From contig MNCI01016614.1 of assembly GCA_015680685.1 (NCBI GenBank), forward strand, positions 60,438 through 124,437: 64,000 bases of DNA. Reading direction: 5' to 3'. The translations under genes were made by a program, and so were the position numbers. The stretch is from Gnetum montanum (Eukaryota; Streptophyta; Gnetopsida; Gnetales; Gnetaceae). The notes beneath the pieces are model-generated. The model saw only the letters and a list, made by a program, of their open reading frames with translations. It did no database searches and was not told where the DNA came from. Positions 43,629 through 54,429 of the stretch are shown one piece after another (positions within the stretch are counted from its first letter, which is position 1; each line of letters begins with the position of its first letter).

Positions 43629-46353
43629 ATGCTACCAAAGATACCTGAAGTTAGAGGATTGTCACAACCTAGGGAGAAAAGGCCCTAGAGTAAGAGATAG
43701 AGAATGAGGTTTAAAACAAACTCCTCTATAGCATATTTCTATAGCATTCATAAATCCATCCTAATAATAGGGTAATTTATGCAAGTAGAAGTTGATGAAT
43801 AACCTATTCCAGAATAAGGACAATGTCTTACACTCTCTAATGAATGTCTACAAGTAATTCAAGAGAAGTCTATCATGTTCACTATCATATTAGAACTTAA
43901 TTTTGGATAATTTATAGAGTTTTTACCTGTAGAGGTCCATGACTAATGACAAACCTCTCTCTTATGGTCCCCCATTTTAAGCAATAGTGAATTAAACTTC
44001 GGAGAATTCTATCAATTTTGTAAGAATAATAGGATGATGCCACCATAGAAGTTGAGGGATTCATAGTGATATACTTTGTAGAAGAAATTACAAAGACATT
44101 AAACATACCAAATGTCTAAGCCAATAGACCCTAGATATCTATAAGGTCTAACATAGATGCAAGGAGTCTATGACTAGAAAGGACCTATGGAATCATTGAG
44201 AAATAATATAGTAGATTGTCCACTATTGAGAAGATTTATTTCAAAATTGGGACACACCATATATTTCTAACAAAAAGGATTAATCAAATTTCCACTTGTG
44301 CTGTTAGAGAAAGTGCTATTCTAATGGGGAAATTCCAACCTAACATTACTCATTTGCTATTTTTAGAGATACAAAGGTTCAAGGTGAAGAAGATAGGGAA
44401 GCCCACTTTATCATTCTCTTGTATCATTAAGAGATTGTGCCTACAAGATAGAATTTTGGGATACACTAATGATGTTCTTCACAAGGCCCAAAATGCCTCA
44501 TACGATGAAATTTCTAAGCTAGTACTACCAAAAAGGGATTTAGTTAAGAAAACAATAGGCATTGAGGCTATAGTAGATATTCTAGTCACAAGAACAAAAT
44601 AAGCAGGATTCAATGGTTCAAATCTAGCTATAGAAAGACTAGGATAAGGTGTTTCACCAACATAATAAGATTACAAACCCTCAATGAGCCATCTATAGTA
44701 GATAGTAGAAATAATAAGTTGGGGTAGTAGGGAAGTCTCAAGTATGTATCGAATTAGGGATAATCCTAATCGACCTATCATATCAACATGACTTACAAGT
44801 AGTCAAGTCTCTTTGCAAGTAGAAGAGGATGATGATTAGACATAGCAAATCTTAGGAAATGCTGCCTCATTCCAAGTAATGTTAGAAGTAAGAGAAGGAG
44901 CCATAGTAGTGGTAATGCAACATCAAGATGTAGTAGGAACAACATAGGATATAATATATCACATCAAAGAATCCTTTAATGTTCTTGTTGTGCCACTAGT
45001 CAATATTACTAGAACCAAAGATGTAGAAATCATAGCTGGAACATCAATGACATTTGAAAAGCATGAGGGTATTTTAGAGAGATTACTGTAGATAGGACAA
45101 GTCATGTGGAACCTTTTTGATATTCCTAGTGATATCATTGCAATCTAGTTTGAACTAATCTCAACAAAAGGAAAACTAGTCATGATAGAAACTAGAATGC
45201 AACACATAGAAAGTGAAGTGTAGAGGTTGCAAGAAGAATTAGCTAAAAGAAAAGACCTTGCATGATAGATTTCACCTGACTAGATTAAATAATTTAAAAT
45301 GAGTAGATTGGCCAATTGATGGATAGTTACACACAAATAGAGATGGAAAAGGAGAAGGTAGTGTAGAATGCTTTAGTAGTGGATACTTAGATATACACAC
45401 ATGCCAAAGATATTGCTACACTAAAGAAGAAAAAAAAATATTGCAACTAAAAAATTAAGGTTGGAAAACATTGAGAAATAGAAGAATGTGCTAGAAGAAA
45501 ACATTCATCAATTGAGAGAGCAATTTGCTGGAGTCAACCTTGATATAAGGCAATTGTTTTATGAGAATAGGAACCTATCAATGGAGTATGTAGTGTATGA
45601 TAAAAATTAGTATTTGAAATTAGTGCATGGAAAAATATGGCCAAGAATCATGAAAAGCTAAAAGAGCACTTCAGAGACCAACTGGATATGTACATGTAGA
45701 TTAATTAAAAAATCCTAGATGGCCAAAGCTAGAACCAGTTTCATTACATAATAGACACCCGATATGCAACCCATCTTGGATAGTCTTATCCATGTCCATA
45801 AATCTAAAATAAAGAATAAAGACCTATAGATTGAGGACTTAATAAAATACATGATGTTAGAAAATATTTGATATGCTAACTTGGCCATGTTGATAGCAGG
45901 CAGGTTAAGAACATAACTAGAGTAGCAAGTAACTACAGTGTACTTAATGTACAAAAAGGAGTTTGCTGATAGGAAAGATGCATAACAAAAGATTCACATA
46001 GAAAAATCCAAGTTATAAGTAGTTAAGGCTAGCTACTAGGATCAAAAATATGTAGTAGGAAACTTGGCCAAAAGAATGATAGATTTTCAGGAGTTGGAAA
46101 AAGTAACTAGAGCTTTTGAAGAAGAAAGAACATAGTTTGCAACATGGTACATCAAAGAAAATAAGATGTTTTCACAACTACCATATGCTTGGGCTGTATT
46201 GAATTAGCCAACATCACTAAATTTGTATGGATAGTACACAAATCTAGATTAGAACAAGAGAAACTTAGAGCACTATTGAGTAGATATTAATTTCAAAAGA
46301 TTGATAACAAGGAAAAGAAGTTGATGAAGGAGATACCAGTGCTTGGAACATGA
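43629..46353 (+). pseudogene. Accessory gene of element D
   Basis: Homologue of E's accessory gene, more decayed. Best block at 44216-44602: IYFKIGTHHIFL, SAILMGKFQPNITH, LSFSCIIKRLCLQDRILGYTNDV, aligning with E's YFKIGTYHIFP, SAILMGKANANLP, PFPCLIRKMCKCAGILGYTNDI. The C-terminal half has coiled-coil texture and contains NHEKLKEHFRDQLDMY (45643-45690), nearly identical to E. About 900 codons from the ATG to the stop near 46353 if frameshifts are ignored. Stops are frequent. The conserved segments between two old copies show that the gene was a functional part of the family before these copies died. Confidence 0.65.
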
Positions 46354-46554
46354 AGAAAAATATAGTGAGCTTAATTTTATTTTGTTTTGTATTTATCATA
46401 TATGTTGATCATGTGTTGCATGATAATTTTATAATACCACTCAAACCATAATGTAACATTCATATTGGAGTTAGTGATGTATATAAGTTTCAAAATGTTG
46501 AATTATATGTATCCCAATAAGTTTTTTAGGAACTCTATCCTCTTTTTGTTTAAG

Positions 46555-46588
46555 CTCAAGGATGTGTTTTCAATTAGTTATTAGGGTA
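46555..46588 (+). other. Polypurine tract and pre-LTR box of element D
   Basis: CTCAAGGATGTGTTTTCAAT then TTATTAGGGTA, directly before the LTR. Confidence 0.7.
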
Positions 46589-46898
46589 TGATGAAATAAT
46601 TCATGTTACAGACTACGATATCGTAGTTATGATATTCTAGCTTTGCATACATAATCACAAATATGATGTATTGGATCATGGTCATAGCTATAAATACCAA
46701 TCCACCATCACATTGAAAAGACATTTATTTCTAACACTTGGCCAAATTCTTATAATTTGTTTTCTTGAAGTTAGAGTTAGAGTGAATGCTTGTAGTATCA
46801 TGAATTATAGTTGTACAGAATCTTTATTTGAGCAAGATTATTCTTAGAAATAATTCATAAATGTAAATAAAGATTGAGATTAATCTTTATCATTATAG
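46589..46898 (+). repeat. 3' LTR of element D, truncated
   Basis: Starts TGATGAAATAATTCATG; GACTACGATATCGTAG palindrome (46611-46626); TATA box 46689-46696. Follows D's 5' LTR until CATTATAG at 46898, where element F starts. Confidence 0.88.
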
Positions 46899-48591
46899 TG
46901 TAACAACTGAAAACATTGGTGGCTGGAATCACTGAGGGGTCAATGAATGCATAGCCTTAACCTTGCCTCTGTGCGAGGGCCTTTTTGGAAATGGTGGCAA
47001 TGCACCCTAAATGGTCTTGTTGATTGAATAGGGACTTTACCGATTGAAACTAGACTATTAGGCACAATTAGGAGGTGGCGTGGTTAGCCAAAAATGCAAG
47101 CACTGATAGTGTTCTTGGTAGTACCGAGGCTAAGTAGGCCTAAGCGTAGCGGGGTCTTGTGACATGAGAATGACAGTGAAAGTGTGTAAAAAGCATATAA
47201 AAATAATGAAATGGTGCAAATGCAATGCTAAATCTCAAAGAAAATGCTCCAAATGCAATGGATTTTGAGAGAAAGAGGATGATACCACCCCAAATGGGGA
47301 GCATAGCAATTACAAATGAGCTTTTTGGAAGTATGTAGTAGTATAGATATGCATAGTAGTAGCGTAGCTAGAATCTTCAAGGTGTCTTGGGGTGAAGACT
47401 GATGTCCACTACAAGGTCCATGCCTGTTGGTTTGGCTACTACGATGTCTTATGGGCTTGTAGTGCATTGAGGTGTTGAGTGGGATGCAAAGGGATTGCCA
47501 AGATGCTGATACACTCTGGTGTACGGGGTGCTCAAGGTGCTTCAGGTGCCAAATGATGCTCTAAGATGCTAATTGTTGCTTGGATTCGATTAGCCAAATA
47601 CTTCAAATGCCCCTTGCTAAAATGAAATGCCAACCCCTAGAGTGTGGAATGTAGGGGTATTTATAGGCTTAGGGATAACGCAAAGTGCAGATTGAGTGCC
47701 ATGTGATAAAGGGGTAAGTGGGGCTACATTAACCTTTCTTGTGCTCCTAGTGGAACAATTGGTGCTATGCTTTGGTATGCTCCACTAGACCCCAAGAGAC
47801 TACCAGATTGGCTACACTACTAAGATTGCATGTACCAAGACTGCAATGTACCTACAAACAGTGCAAAATAGTGTAATTTGGAGGCTACAATCTGGGACTA
47901 CATTCTTCCCTCTTTCAAGTGGGATCAAGTGTAGTTACAATTTTGGGACATAAGGGGAGGTATGAAAAGAGTGCAAGTTGCTGATCCTACTTATTGGAGG
48001 AGTGCTAGAGTTGGAATGAAGGCTTGTGTCAAGCTCTAGAAGCTTTTGAAGGTAGTTTCTTATTGCTATGCTAGCTATGCTTTGGAGCATAGCACAGTAG
48101 TTGCACAATTCTTACAAAAGATTGAAATCTAGTGCTGCTACACTTGCTATGCTAGAGAGCATAGTAGCAAGGGACAGAGTGTAGCATGGACACTTAGAAA
48201 TATTTGGAAAAAATTATAGTCCTTGTTCTTACTATGCTAGCTATGCTCAAGAGTGTAGTAGAAAGGGTAGCTTTAGGAGTTAGAAAATTTGCCAAATGCC
48301 TCTTCTATGTTGAGCTTGCTTGATAACTTCTGGCTTGACACTAGTGCAAACTAGCCACCAGAGTGTTGCTATGCTTGCTACACTAGAGAACATAGCAAGA
48401 GGGATGTGAGCATAGCAAGACACTTAGAAAAATTTTTGTAGCTACTATTTGACACTTAGAAAATTTTACAGATTTGGTTATGTTGCATGCTAGTAGTTGA
48501 AGCATGGGACAAACACTTAAAAAAACTTACCTTAAGTTGACACTTAGAAAAATTTATCATTGTAGTGGTATTGCCCAAATTTGGTGGTGTT
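46899..48591 (-). repeat. 3' LTR of element F (right boundary inferred)
   Basis: The left edge is exact, because D's LTR is interrupted there. On the minus strand the LTR ends TTGTTACA. A TATA box (complement TATTTATA, 47658-47665) lies inside. The inner edge is placed at 48591 because the minus strand there reads AAAGAGGGGCCAA, a good polypurine tract, followed by TGAAACACC. The other LTR is not in the window to confirm it. Imperfect inverted units of the type CTATGCT-N-GAGCATAG recur at 48060-48420. Confidence 0.6.
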
Positions 48592-49923
48592 TCATTGGCC
48601 CCTCTTTGTCGACATTTGGAGGAGTAACTTGAGAGACATCGACAAAGAATCTGAAACACCATAGTAGGCATGGCACCAACATTTCTTGTTGGTACTCGAT
48701 CGGATGGTGCTTTGCCAAGCTCAAGAGTGCTAAAGGGAATGGTATGCTATAGGTAATGGATGTAGGGAATTGGCTTGGAGATAGCAAGGAAGGAATGAAA
48801 TGCAAGTAGTGTATCATGATGTAAGATGCATAGTTAGCATGGTTGATTATGATCACGATACTAGGGTGGCTTGCCGCCAAATGATGGCCTCTTATCAGAG
48901 TGCTTGTAAGAGAGTTGTCACCCATAGCACTAGACTAGCTTACCCTTGACATGTTGGCCTTTCATTGGAGTGCTTATGAGAAAGCCATTGCAAAATTGTA
49001 GTTTTTCTAGATTTTGCTTAGAGATATGTTTTGCCCCATATTTTTTTTTATGAAATGATAGCTGCAAGATGCTTCTCATTGAGTGGATTACATGCCACTT
49101 AAATAAGCTTTGCTTAGAGGCAATCACATTGCATTTTTAGGACAGGTGTTTCCTCCTTGGGATGAGTTGCGTTAGATCCGCTTGAGCTTTAACTAGCCCA
49201 CAGAGGCTCCCCATGGGATGAGTTGCATTGCATTCATCATGAGTTTTGTAGTTGATTGAAAGAAGGATGTCGTACACATTGGAGAAGGTTGCAGGGAAGG
49301 TGGGAAAAATGTAAGTTAGAGAAGGTACGTGTGAGTGGGTTATAGCAAGGATAGTAGGGGTGTGCACTCTCGATCGGCTTGGCAAGTCCAACCAGGCACA
49401 TTGGACCAATGTGGTGCCTTGCCACTGTGATGAACCATGCCTTCAAATGACCACCTCTAGGGCTTTTTCTTACAAACATAATGTAGAGAAAACAAAAAAA
49501 TAATCACACAAGATGAGAGATAAAGGAAAACTATTGGTTGTGAGGGTGCTGCAAGTGCCATGAGTGCTAGACCAGTTGTAAGAGCTTTTAGTGCCAAAGA
49601 AGGAAGGCCAATGTAGATGCCAAAGCCAGAAAGCTACAAAATATTTAGTAGCCACACCATAAGCGAGTAGCCAAGGGAGGCCAATGAGGTGGCTAAAGGT
49701 GATGGTGATGCTGGTGCTCAAGACTCCACACCAAGGATAGGAGCTTAGAAATCCAATAGGATGGTGGAGAGCCATGGTGCTAGATGTACTTCTAAGCCTA
49801 GGCAATGGTGAGGGCTGGAGGATGGCAGTGTTGTGGCAAGGTCACAATATTACTGAGACTCTAGTAGTGGTGTTGATAGTGACAGCCCCAACCATTGATG
49901 AAACACCCAAGGTTGGTGATGTT

Positions 49924-50128
49924 GTTGGCATAACTTGGAGGTGGTACTACTAGCGATGGTGGTAGTAGCTTCAAAAGGTTAGGAAAATTCTTGAGGGAAT
50001 TTTTAGAGGATCAACAAAACGTTGATGGTAGTGAGACTGCAAATGTTCTAGAGGCTTTTCTTGATGACGTGAAATCTATTCTAGAATTGCAATGCTCCAC
50101 CCCACCTAGCCCATTGGGAGGTGGGTAG
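49924..50128 (+). pseudogene. Antisense coding-like remnant in the 3' region of element F
   Basis: On the plus strand, a frame open from about 49937 to the stop TAG at 50126-50128 reads SSFKRLGKFLREFLEDQ, then ETANVLEAFLDDVKSILEL and a proline-rich end STPPSPLGGG. Amphipathic helices are predicted by eye; no family is recognised. Antisense genes between pol and the 3' LTR are known in some Tat-lineage elements such as Grande. Only a fragment is legible; upstream parts to about 49500 have stops. Confidence 0.35.
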
Positions 50129-50169
50129 ATGATAGAGGATGGAAAGTATTTGTGCTCACTTGTTCACAG

Positions 50170-50655
50170 AACTATGGATGTTGAGCTATGCATGCTAAAC
50201 TATGAACCCAGTTTAAGATCCTGGTAGACCATGATGTGCTAGTTTATAGTCCTAGAAAACTACTGTATGCTAGATTAACATTGTAGCGGATTGTGAATGT
50301 TGTGCCAATTTAATGTCGTGATGCAAGGACAAGCTATGCTAGTTTATAGTCATAGCAAAATATGTTGTGGATGCTAGTTTAATTTCATAGCCCAAGGACA
50401 AGCTATGCTAGTTCATAGTCGTAGTAGATTTACCGTGCTAGTTTAACATCATAGCAGATAGGTATGCTGTTGATGCTAGTTTAATGTCATAGCCCAAGGA
50501 TGATCTATGCTAACTTAACATTGTAGCGGATGCTTTATGCCAGTTTATAGTCATAGTAGACTTTTTGTGCTAGTTTATAGTCGTAGCAAGCTCTCTGTGC
50601 TAGTTTATAGTCGTAGTAGGCTCTCTGTGCTAGTTTATAGTCATAGCGGACTCTT
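50170..50655. repeat. Degenerate tandem repeat, unit about 40 bp
   Basis: GCTAGTTTATAGTCATAGC or GCTAGTTTAATGTCATAGCC alternates with short variable spacers (GGACAAGCTAT, AGACTCTCTGT). Related units with TGCTAGTTTAAGGCC occur at 60115-60480 and 54310-54420. Confidence 0.8.
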
Positions 50656-50693
50656 GCTTACCTTGCTTTGTCATTGATGTGGTGTTGTGTGTT

Positions 50694-51730
50694 AGGCATA
50701 ATATGGCTTTAGGTATGAAGGATTGATCGAATTGGCAAACTCATTGCTATCTAGATTAGCAAGCTTGAACGCTCCATTGTTATAAGCCTTAGTGACCAAG
50801 AAAGGCCCTTTCCAGTAGGCTGAGAACTTGTCCGTAGGTTTGCAAATGGCCTTGAGGACTAGGTCCCCTTCCTTAATCTAGTATTGGTGCTAATTGTTGT
50901 GGTGCTTTTTCCATTGCTTCTCTTGATACTGTTTGATGTGATCAAGTGTCTACATGCACTCCTCCTCTATAGAGTTGAGGTTAATGGCTCTTAACTCATC
51001 GTTTTGAGCCTCATCGATGAAGCTCGAGAGGATCACATGGAGCAATGGGACCTACAATTTAAGGGGAAAAAGCACTTTAGACACATATACAAGGCTATAT
51101 GGCCTCTTACCTGTTGTTGTTCTACATGTTGTGCAGTAGGCCCATAGTGTGTAGACCAGCTACTTGTGCCATTGTCGTTTGTTGCTGCTAAGCATCTTCT
51201 TTAGAAACTTGATGATGACCTTATTTGTGGCCTCCACTTGGCCATTCACCTATGGATAGTATGGTGATGAAAAGGAATGCTTAATGACAAGGTGTTCGTA
51301 GAAGGCTTTGGTTTTTGCATTGCTAAACTATGGCCCATGACTAGGGTCTTGGTTAGACCAAATAAGGTCACTATATTATCAAGGATGAATTTGTAGACCT
51401 ACTGTGATGTGGTCCTCCTAAGGGAAATGGCTTCAACCCACTTAGTAAAAAAATTTGTTGTGATTATGATGAAGCTATGTCCTATGGAAAACTTAGGCAT
51501 GAAGGGCCCTATGATATCCAACCTCCAATGTTGGAATAGCCACATGATCTGCATGGTGTGTAGTTTAGTGGGTAGCACGTGCATTAGGTTGCCATGCCAT
51601 TGAGAAAAATCACATGTCTTGACATTGGAAATTCAATCACACTTCATGTAAGGCCAATGGTAGCTTAAGCATCTAATTTTTGATGCCATTGCCCTGGGTG
51701 CTATGTGGCCTTTGCACAATCCCTCATGAA
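50694..51730 (-). pseudogene. Integrase of element F
   Basis: Minus strand. Zinc-binding domain at about 51730-51580 (CKGHIAPRAMA ... SYHWPYM ... KTCDFSQ). Catalytic core starts WRLDIIGPFMPKFS (51530 region) with the first Asp, then FFTKWVEAISLR. The last catalytic Glu is in NGQVEATNKVIIKFLKKML (near 51255-51200), followed by WAYCTTCRTTTG. C-terminal GPF domain at about 50870-50694 (YWKGPFLVTKAYNNGAFKL) and end NPSYLKPYYA with stop. Several stops in between. Integrates the DNA copy; inactive here. Confidence 0.85.
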
Positions 51731-52039
51731 TTTGATGAACGATTTTTTGCACTTTGCTATCACTAACATAGGTTAGTAGTATGCCATTGTAGGATCTGTG
51801 AAATAGTGTGCTATCACCTACAATAAAATACTACTATGACCTTTTTTGCACTACGTCTTTTTGGGTAGTGGACAGATGTTGCGGGCACTCACCATATTGA
51901 AGGTATGACTTGATTTCATCATACACTCTTGTGCATGTGCTATGCTTGTTGTGGCTATGGATGCAATGTTAGTTACTTATGTGATGGGATTAGTGCAATC
52001 CATTACTAAGGTGGGAAAGCCATGAAACATGTTAGGTGT

Positions 52040-52410
52040 AATGCTTAAGGCTAATGTGGCTAATGCATTGGCAATGGCATTCTCATTGTGGGGGATGTGT
52101 TGGATATCTACAGTTGCAAACCATCGGAGTAGGTGCTTTGCCAAGTCACAATAAGGTTGTAAATGTTGTGGTTTACAAGCATAAACCTTTGTAACTTGGT
52201 TGATGACTAGCTGCGAATCACCTTAGATCACTAGGTTTCAGATTCCTAGGCCACGAGTTGCTATAAGACCTCTAAGGAGACCTTCATACTTTGCCACGTT
52301 GTTAGTGCAAGGAAATATAAATGATAAGTGAAGGGTTAGATCTCCCTTGAGGGAAACATGATTGCTGTAGTGGCACTATGCCATTGAGAGGTTGAAGTGC
52401 CATCAAAGTG
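52040..52410 (-). pseudogene. Second, archaeal-type RNase H of element F
   Basis: Minus strand: LHFDGTSTSQ at about 52400-52371, a central block CTNNVAKYEGLLRGL (about 52315-52270), GDSQLVINQVTKVYACKP (52223-52170), and the end DIQHIPHNENAIANALATLAL (52105-52045). The FDG, NNxAxYE, GDSQLV and HIPxxxN blocks are those of the additional RNase H domain that marks the Tat lineage of Ty3/gypsy elements. It sits between the ordinary RNase H and integrase, as in that lineage. Two in-frame stops and a frameshift. Confidence 0.82.
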
Positions 52411-52559
52411 TAGAATTGCCTCAAAGTTGGCAGGCACTTGGCTTATACTATTGACATGCTCATCTGGGAATTCTAGATTTATGGTTGTTTGATCATTTAT
52501 TGGTGAAGTTGTGAGTTGTCTAGCTATTTCTTGACCTTTAGTTAATGCTTACACTATAT

Positions 52560-52980
52560 AATGTAGGTCAAACTCTGTGGTTATTACTTTTCATTGTGCA
52601 ATTTGACTACTTTCATAGATGTTCATTGTGATTGCGCAAAGTACATTGCTTTTGTAGATGACATTTACCTGGCTGCAGAAGAGATAATGCCTTCATTTCT
52701 TAAGTGCAAAGACTAAGACAAGGAAATTATTTTCCTCATCATTGTATTTTGCTTCATGGGCCACTAACGCATGGCTCAGGTAATATACAAGAACCTTTGA
52801 GCCATTGTCTTACTTTTGGCAAAGCAGAGAAGCAATATACGTGTTGGAAGTTGCAAGGTAGATGTAAAAAGGTTTATCTCCTTGTGGAGGGTAAACTATT
52901 AGAATTGAGCCAACTCCTGTTTGAGGTTGTTGAATGCCTCTTGGCATTAAGCTATCCACTTGAAGTGGACCCCCTTTTTG
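52560..52980 (-). pseudogene. RNase H (ordinary retroviral type) of element F
   Basis: Minus strand: QGDKPFYIYLATSN (near 52880-52840), VLVYYLSHALVAHEAKYN (near 52785-52730), LVLVFALKK (52712-52686). This is the pattern of the RNase H that follows RT in gypsy elements (xLYLAxSxxAVSAVLV...SxAL...E..Y..lEKL.LALV.A..K). Stops present. Confidence 0.75.
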
Positions 52981-52984
52981 AGCA

Positions 52985-53980
52985 AATTTTCATTGGCTGT
53001 AGCTTATCAGTCAACTATGCAATAAACTGACATATGAATTGCAATCTACCCTATAACCGACGTAGCTCCTTAAGGTTAGTTGGAGGTGCTAAGTTGATGA
53101 TGGCCTTGAAACCTTATCAGGGCCTATGCATATGCCTATTTATGATACCATGAAACCTATCATGTGACCCATCTTGATGCGAAGGACATACTTAGGATTC
53201 AGCCTAAGGTCATGTCTAAGACAACATTTGAGTGCCCAGTCTAGGATATTTGCATGATCGTTTTCCATTTTGGACTTAACTGCTATGTCATCAATGTAGT
53301 CATTAAGCAAGTCTAACAAGTAGTCACTAAAGATGTACGTCATTGCATGTTGGTAGATTGCTCCTACATTATTTAGTCTAAAAGGCAACATTGTATAGCA
53401 AAATGTACCCTAGGAAGTCATGAAGGTTGTACTAAGTTAGTGCTTTGGTTTGATCTGAATCTGGTTGTAACTAGAGAACCCATCCATAAAGGACAACAAA
53501 GCATGACTAGCTATGGTATCGATTAATTAATTAATAGTAGGTAAAAAAAATCATCTTTGATGGTCACCTTGTTTAGGTCCTAGAAATCTATGCAAATGCG
53601 TATGCTTTCATTTTTCTTAGGTACAACCACAATGTTGGAGACCTAGTCTACATAGTCAACGACCCAAACAAAACTAGCCTTATAGAGCCTGGTGATTTTA
53701 TCATGGACTACCAATGCCACCTTGCGCCTAAATTTATAGGCTTTCTGTTTAACTGGTTTTATGTAAGGATTGAGGATAATGTTATGTTGCACTATGCGAG
53801 GATCTAGGCCTGGCATGTACGTGTAGGACCATGAAAATGCCTTGATGTTGTCATTGAGTGTCTTTGTGATGCTTTGGATGTGTTGAGGCTCTAATAAGGA
53901 ACTATATTTTAGTGTTTTTGCCTCACCTCTTAGTGTCACTATAGGGACTTTAACAAGGGGATCCTCTGTGACATCACCTG
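52985..53980 (-). pseudogene. Reverse transcriptase of element F
   Basis: Minus strand: AFSWSYTYMPGLDPRIVQH (near 53835-53780), PVKQKAYKFRRKVALVVHDKI (near 53755-53695), MLPFRLNNVGAIYQHAM (53391 on), active site YIDDIAVKS at about residues 32-40 of that stretch (53298-53272), then LRLNPKYVLRIKMGHMIGFMVS. The YxDD motif is YIDD. A stop and frameshifts occur between the fingers and palm segments. Ty3/gypsy type. Confidence 0.88.
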
Positions 53981-54180
53981 CCTCTAGATCGAGCCTTAAC
54001 TAGATGGTCAGGCCAACCTAGTGGTGCTTCTATAGATGTTACGTAGTCATCACGAGTTGTGGGCTCAAGGTTTAGGCATTGGACATCAATGTATCGGATG
54101 GGGTCACCATGAGGTCTAGTGAGGACCAAAGATGAATGAAGAGACTCATATGCACTCATGCTATAATTCTGTGACATATC
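53974..54180 (-). pseudogene. Exon segment leading into RT of element F
   Basis: Minus strand frame DMSQNYSMSAYESLHSSL ... EAPLGWPDHLVKARSRGR, starting right after a splice acceptor. It precedes the RT in the place where the connector between protease and RT is expected. No domain is recognised. Confidence 0.5.
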
Positions 54181-54309
54181 CTGCAAAAAAACTAGAAAGA
54201 ACATCAAGCTGCACCTATCTTAATAGGGTCAAAATGCAAAACATGAGGAAAGAAATGTAATTAATAATTGCCTGAACATGCAAAAGTGAACATTAGAAAG
54301 GTGAGTGTG

Positions 54310-54420
54310 CAAGCTAGTTTTGGGCCTCGGTAGGCCATGGGTTGCTAGTTCAAGGTCTTAGTGAACTATGATTTGCCAGTTTAAGGTCTTAGCAGATCAT
54401 GATTTGTGCAAGGTGCATTA
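54310..54420. repeat. Short copies of the CTAGTT-AAGGTCTTAG repeat
   Basis: GCTAGTTTTGGGCCTCGG, GCTAGTTCAAGGTCTTAG and GCCAGTTTAAGGTCTTAG in a row; related to the arrays at 50170 and 60115. Confidence 0.6.
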
Positions 54421-54429
54421 GTTTGAGCC

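Larger units (their letters stand above)
36663..46898 (+). mobile_element. Element D: non-autonomous Athila-like element with accessory gene
   Basis: Order: 5' LTR, primer-binding site, gag, protease, a long (GAA)n tract, the start of the protease-RT linker, then no RT/RNase H/integrase, T-rich tract, conserved non-coding block, internal promoter-like array, splice acceptor with ATG, accessory gene, polypurine tract and the first 310 bp of the 3' LTR. The rest of the 3' LTR is cut off by element F at 46899. Heavily decayed. Same layout as E but with protease kept. Confidence 0.88.
48592..50690 (-). other. 3' non-coding region of element F with tandem repeats
   Basis: Between integrase and LTR. 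At 50170-50655 about ten degenerate units TGCTAGTTTATAGTCATAGC / GCTAGTTTAATGTCATAGCC stand in tandem. The interval 49500-50130 shows coding texture on the opposite strand (see next entry). Long 3' regions with tandem repeats are known for Ogre/Tat elements. Confidence 0.65.

Noticed and set aside
49470-49805. 111-codon hydrophobic minus-strand frame in F
   Set aside because: No start context or family; coding texture in this area is on the plus strand.
50170-50655. CRISPR-like array
   Set aside because: Units and spacers are both degenerate and spacers are related to each other; it is a plain tandem repeat in plant DNA.
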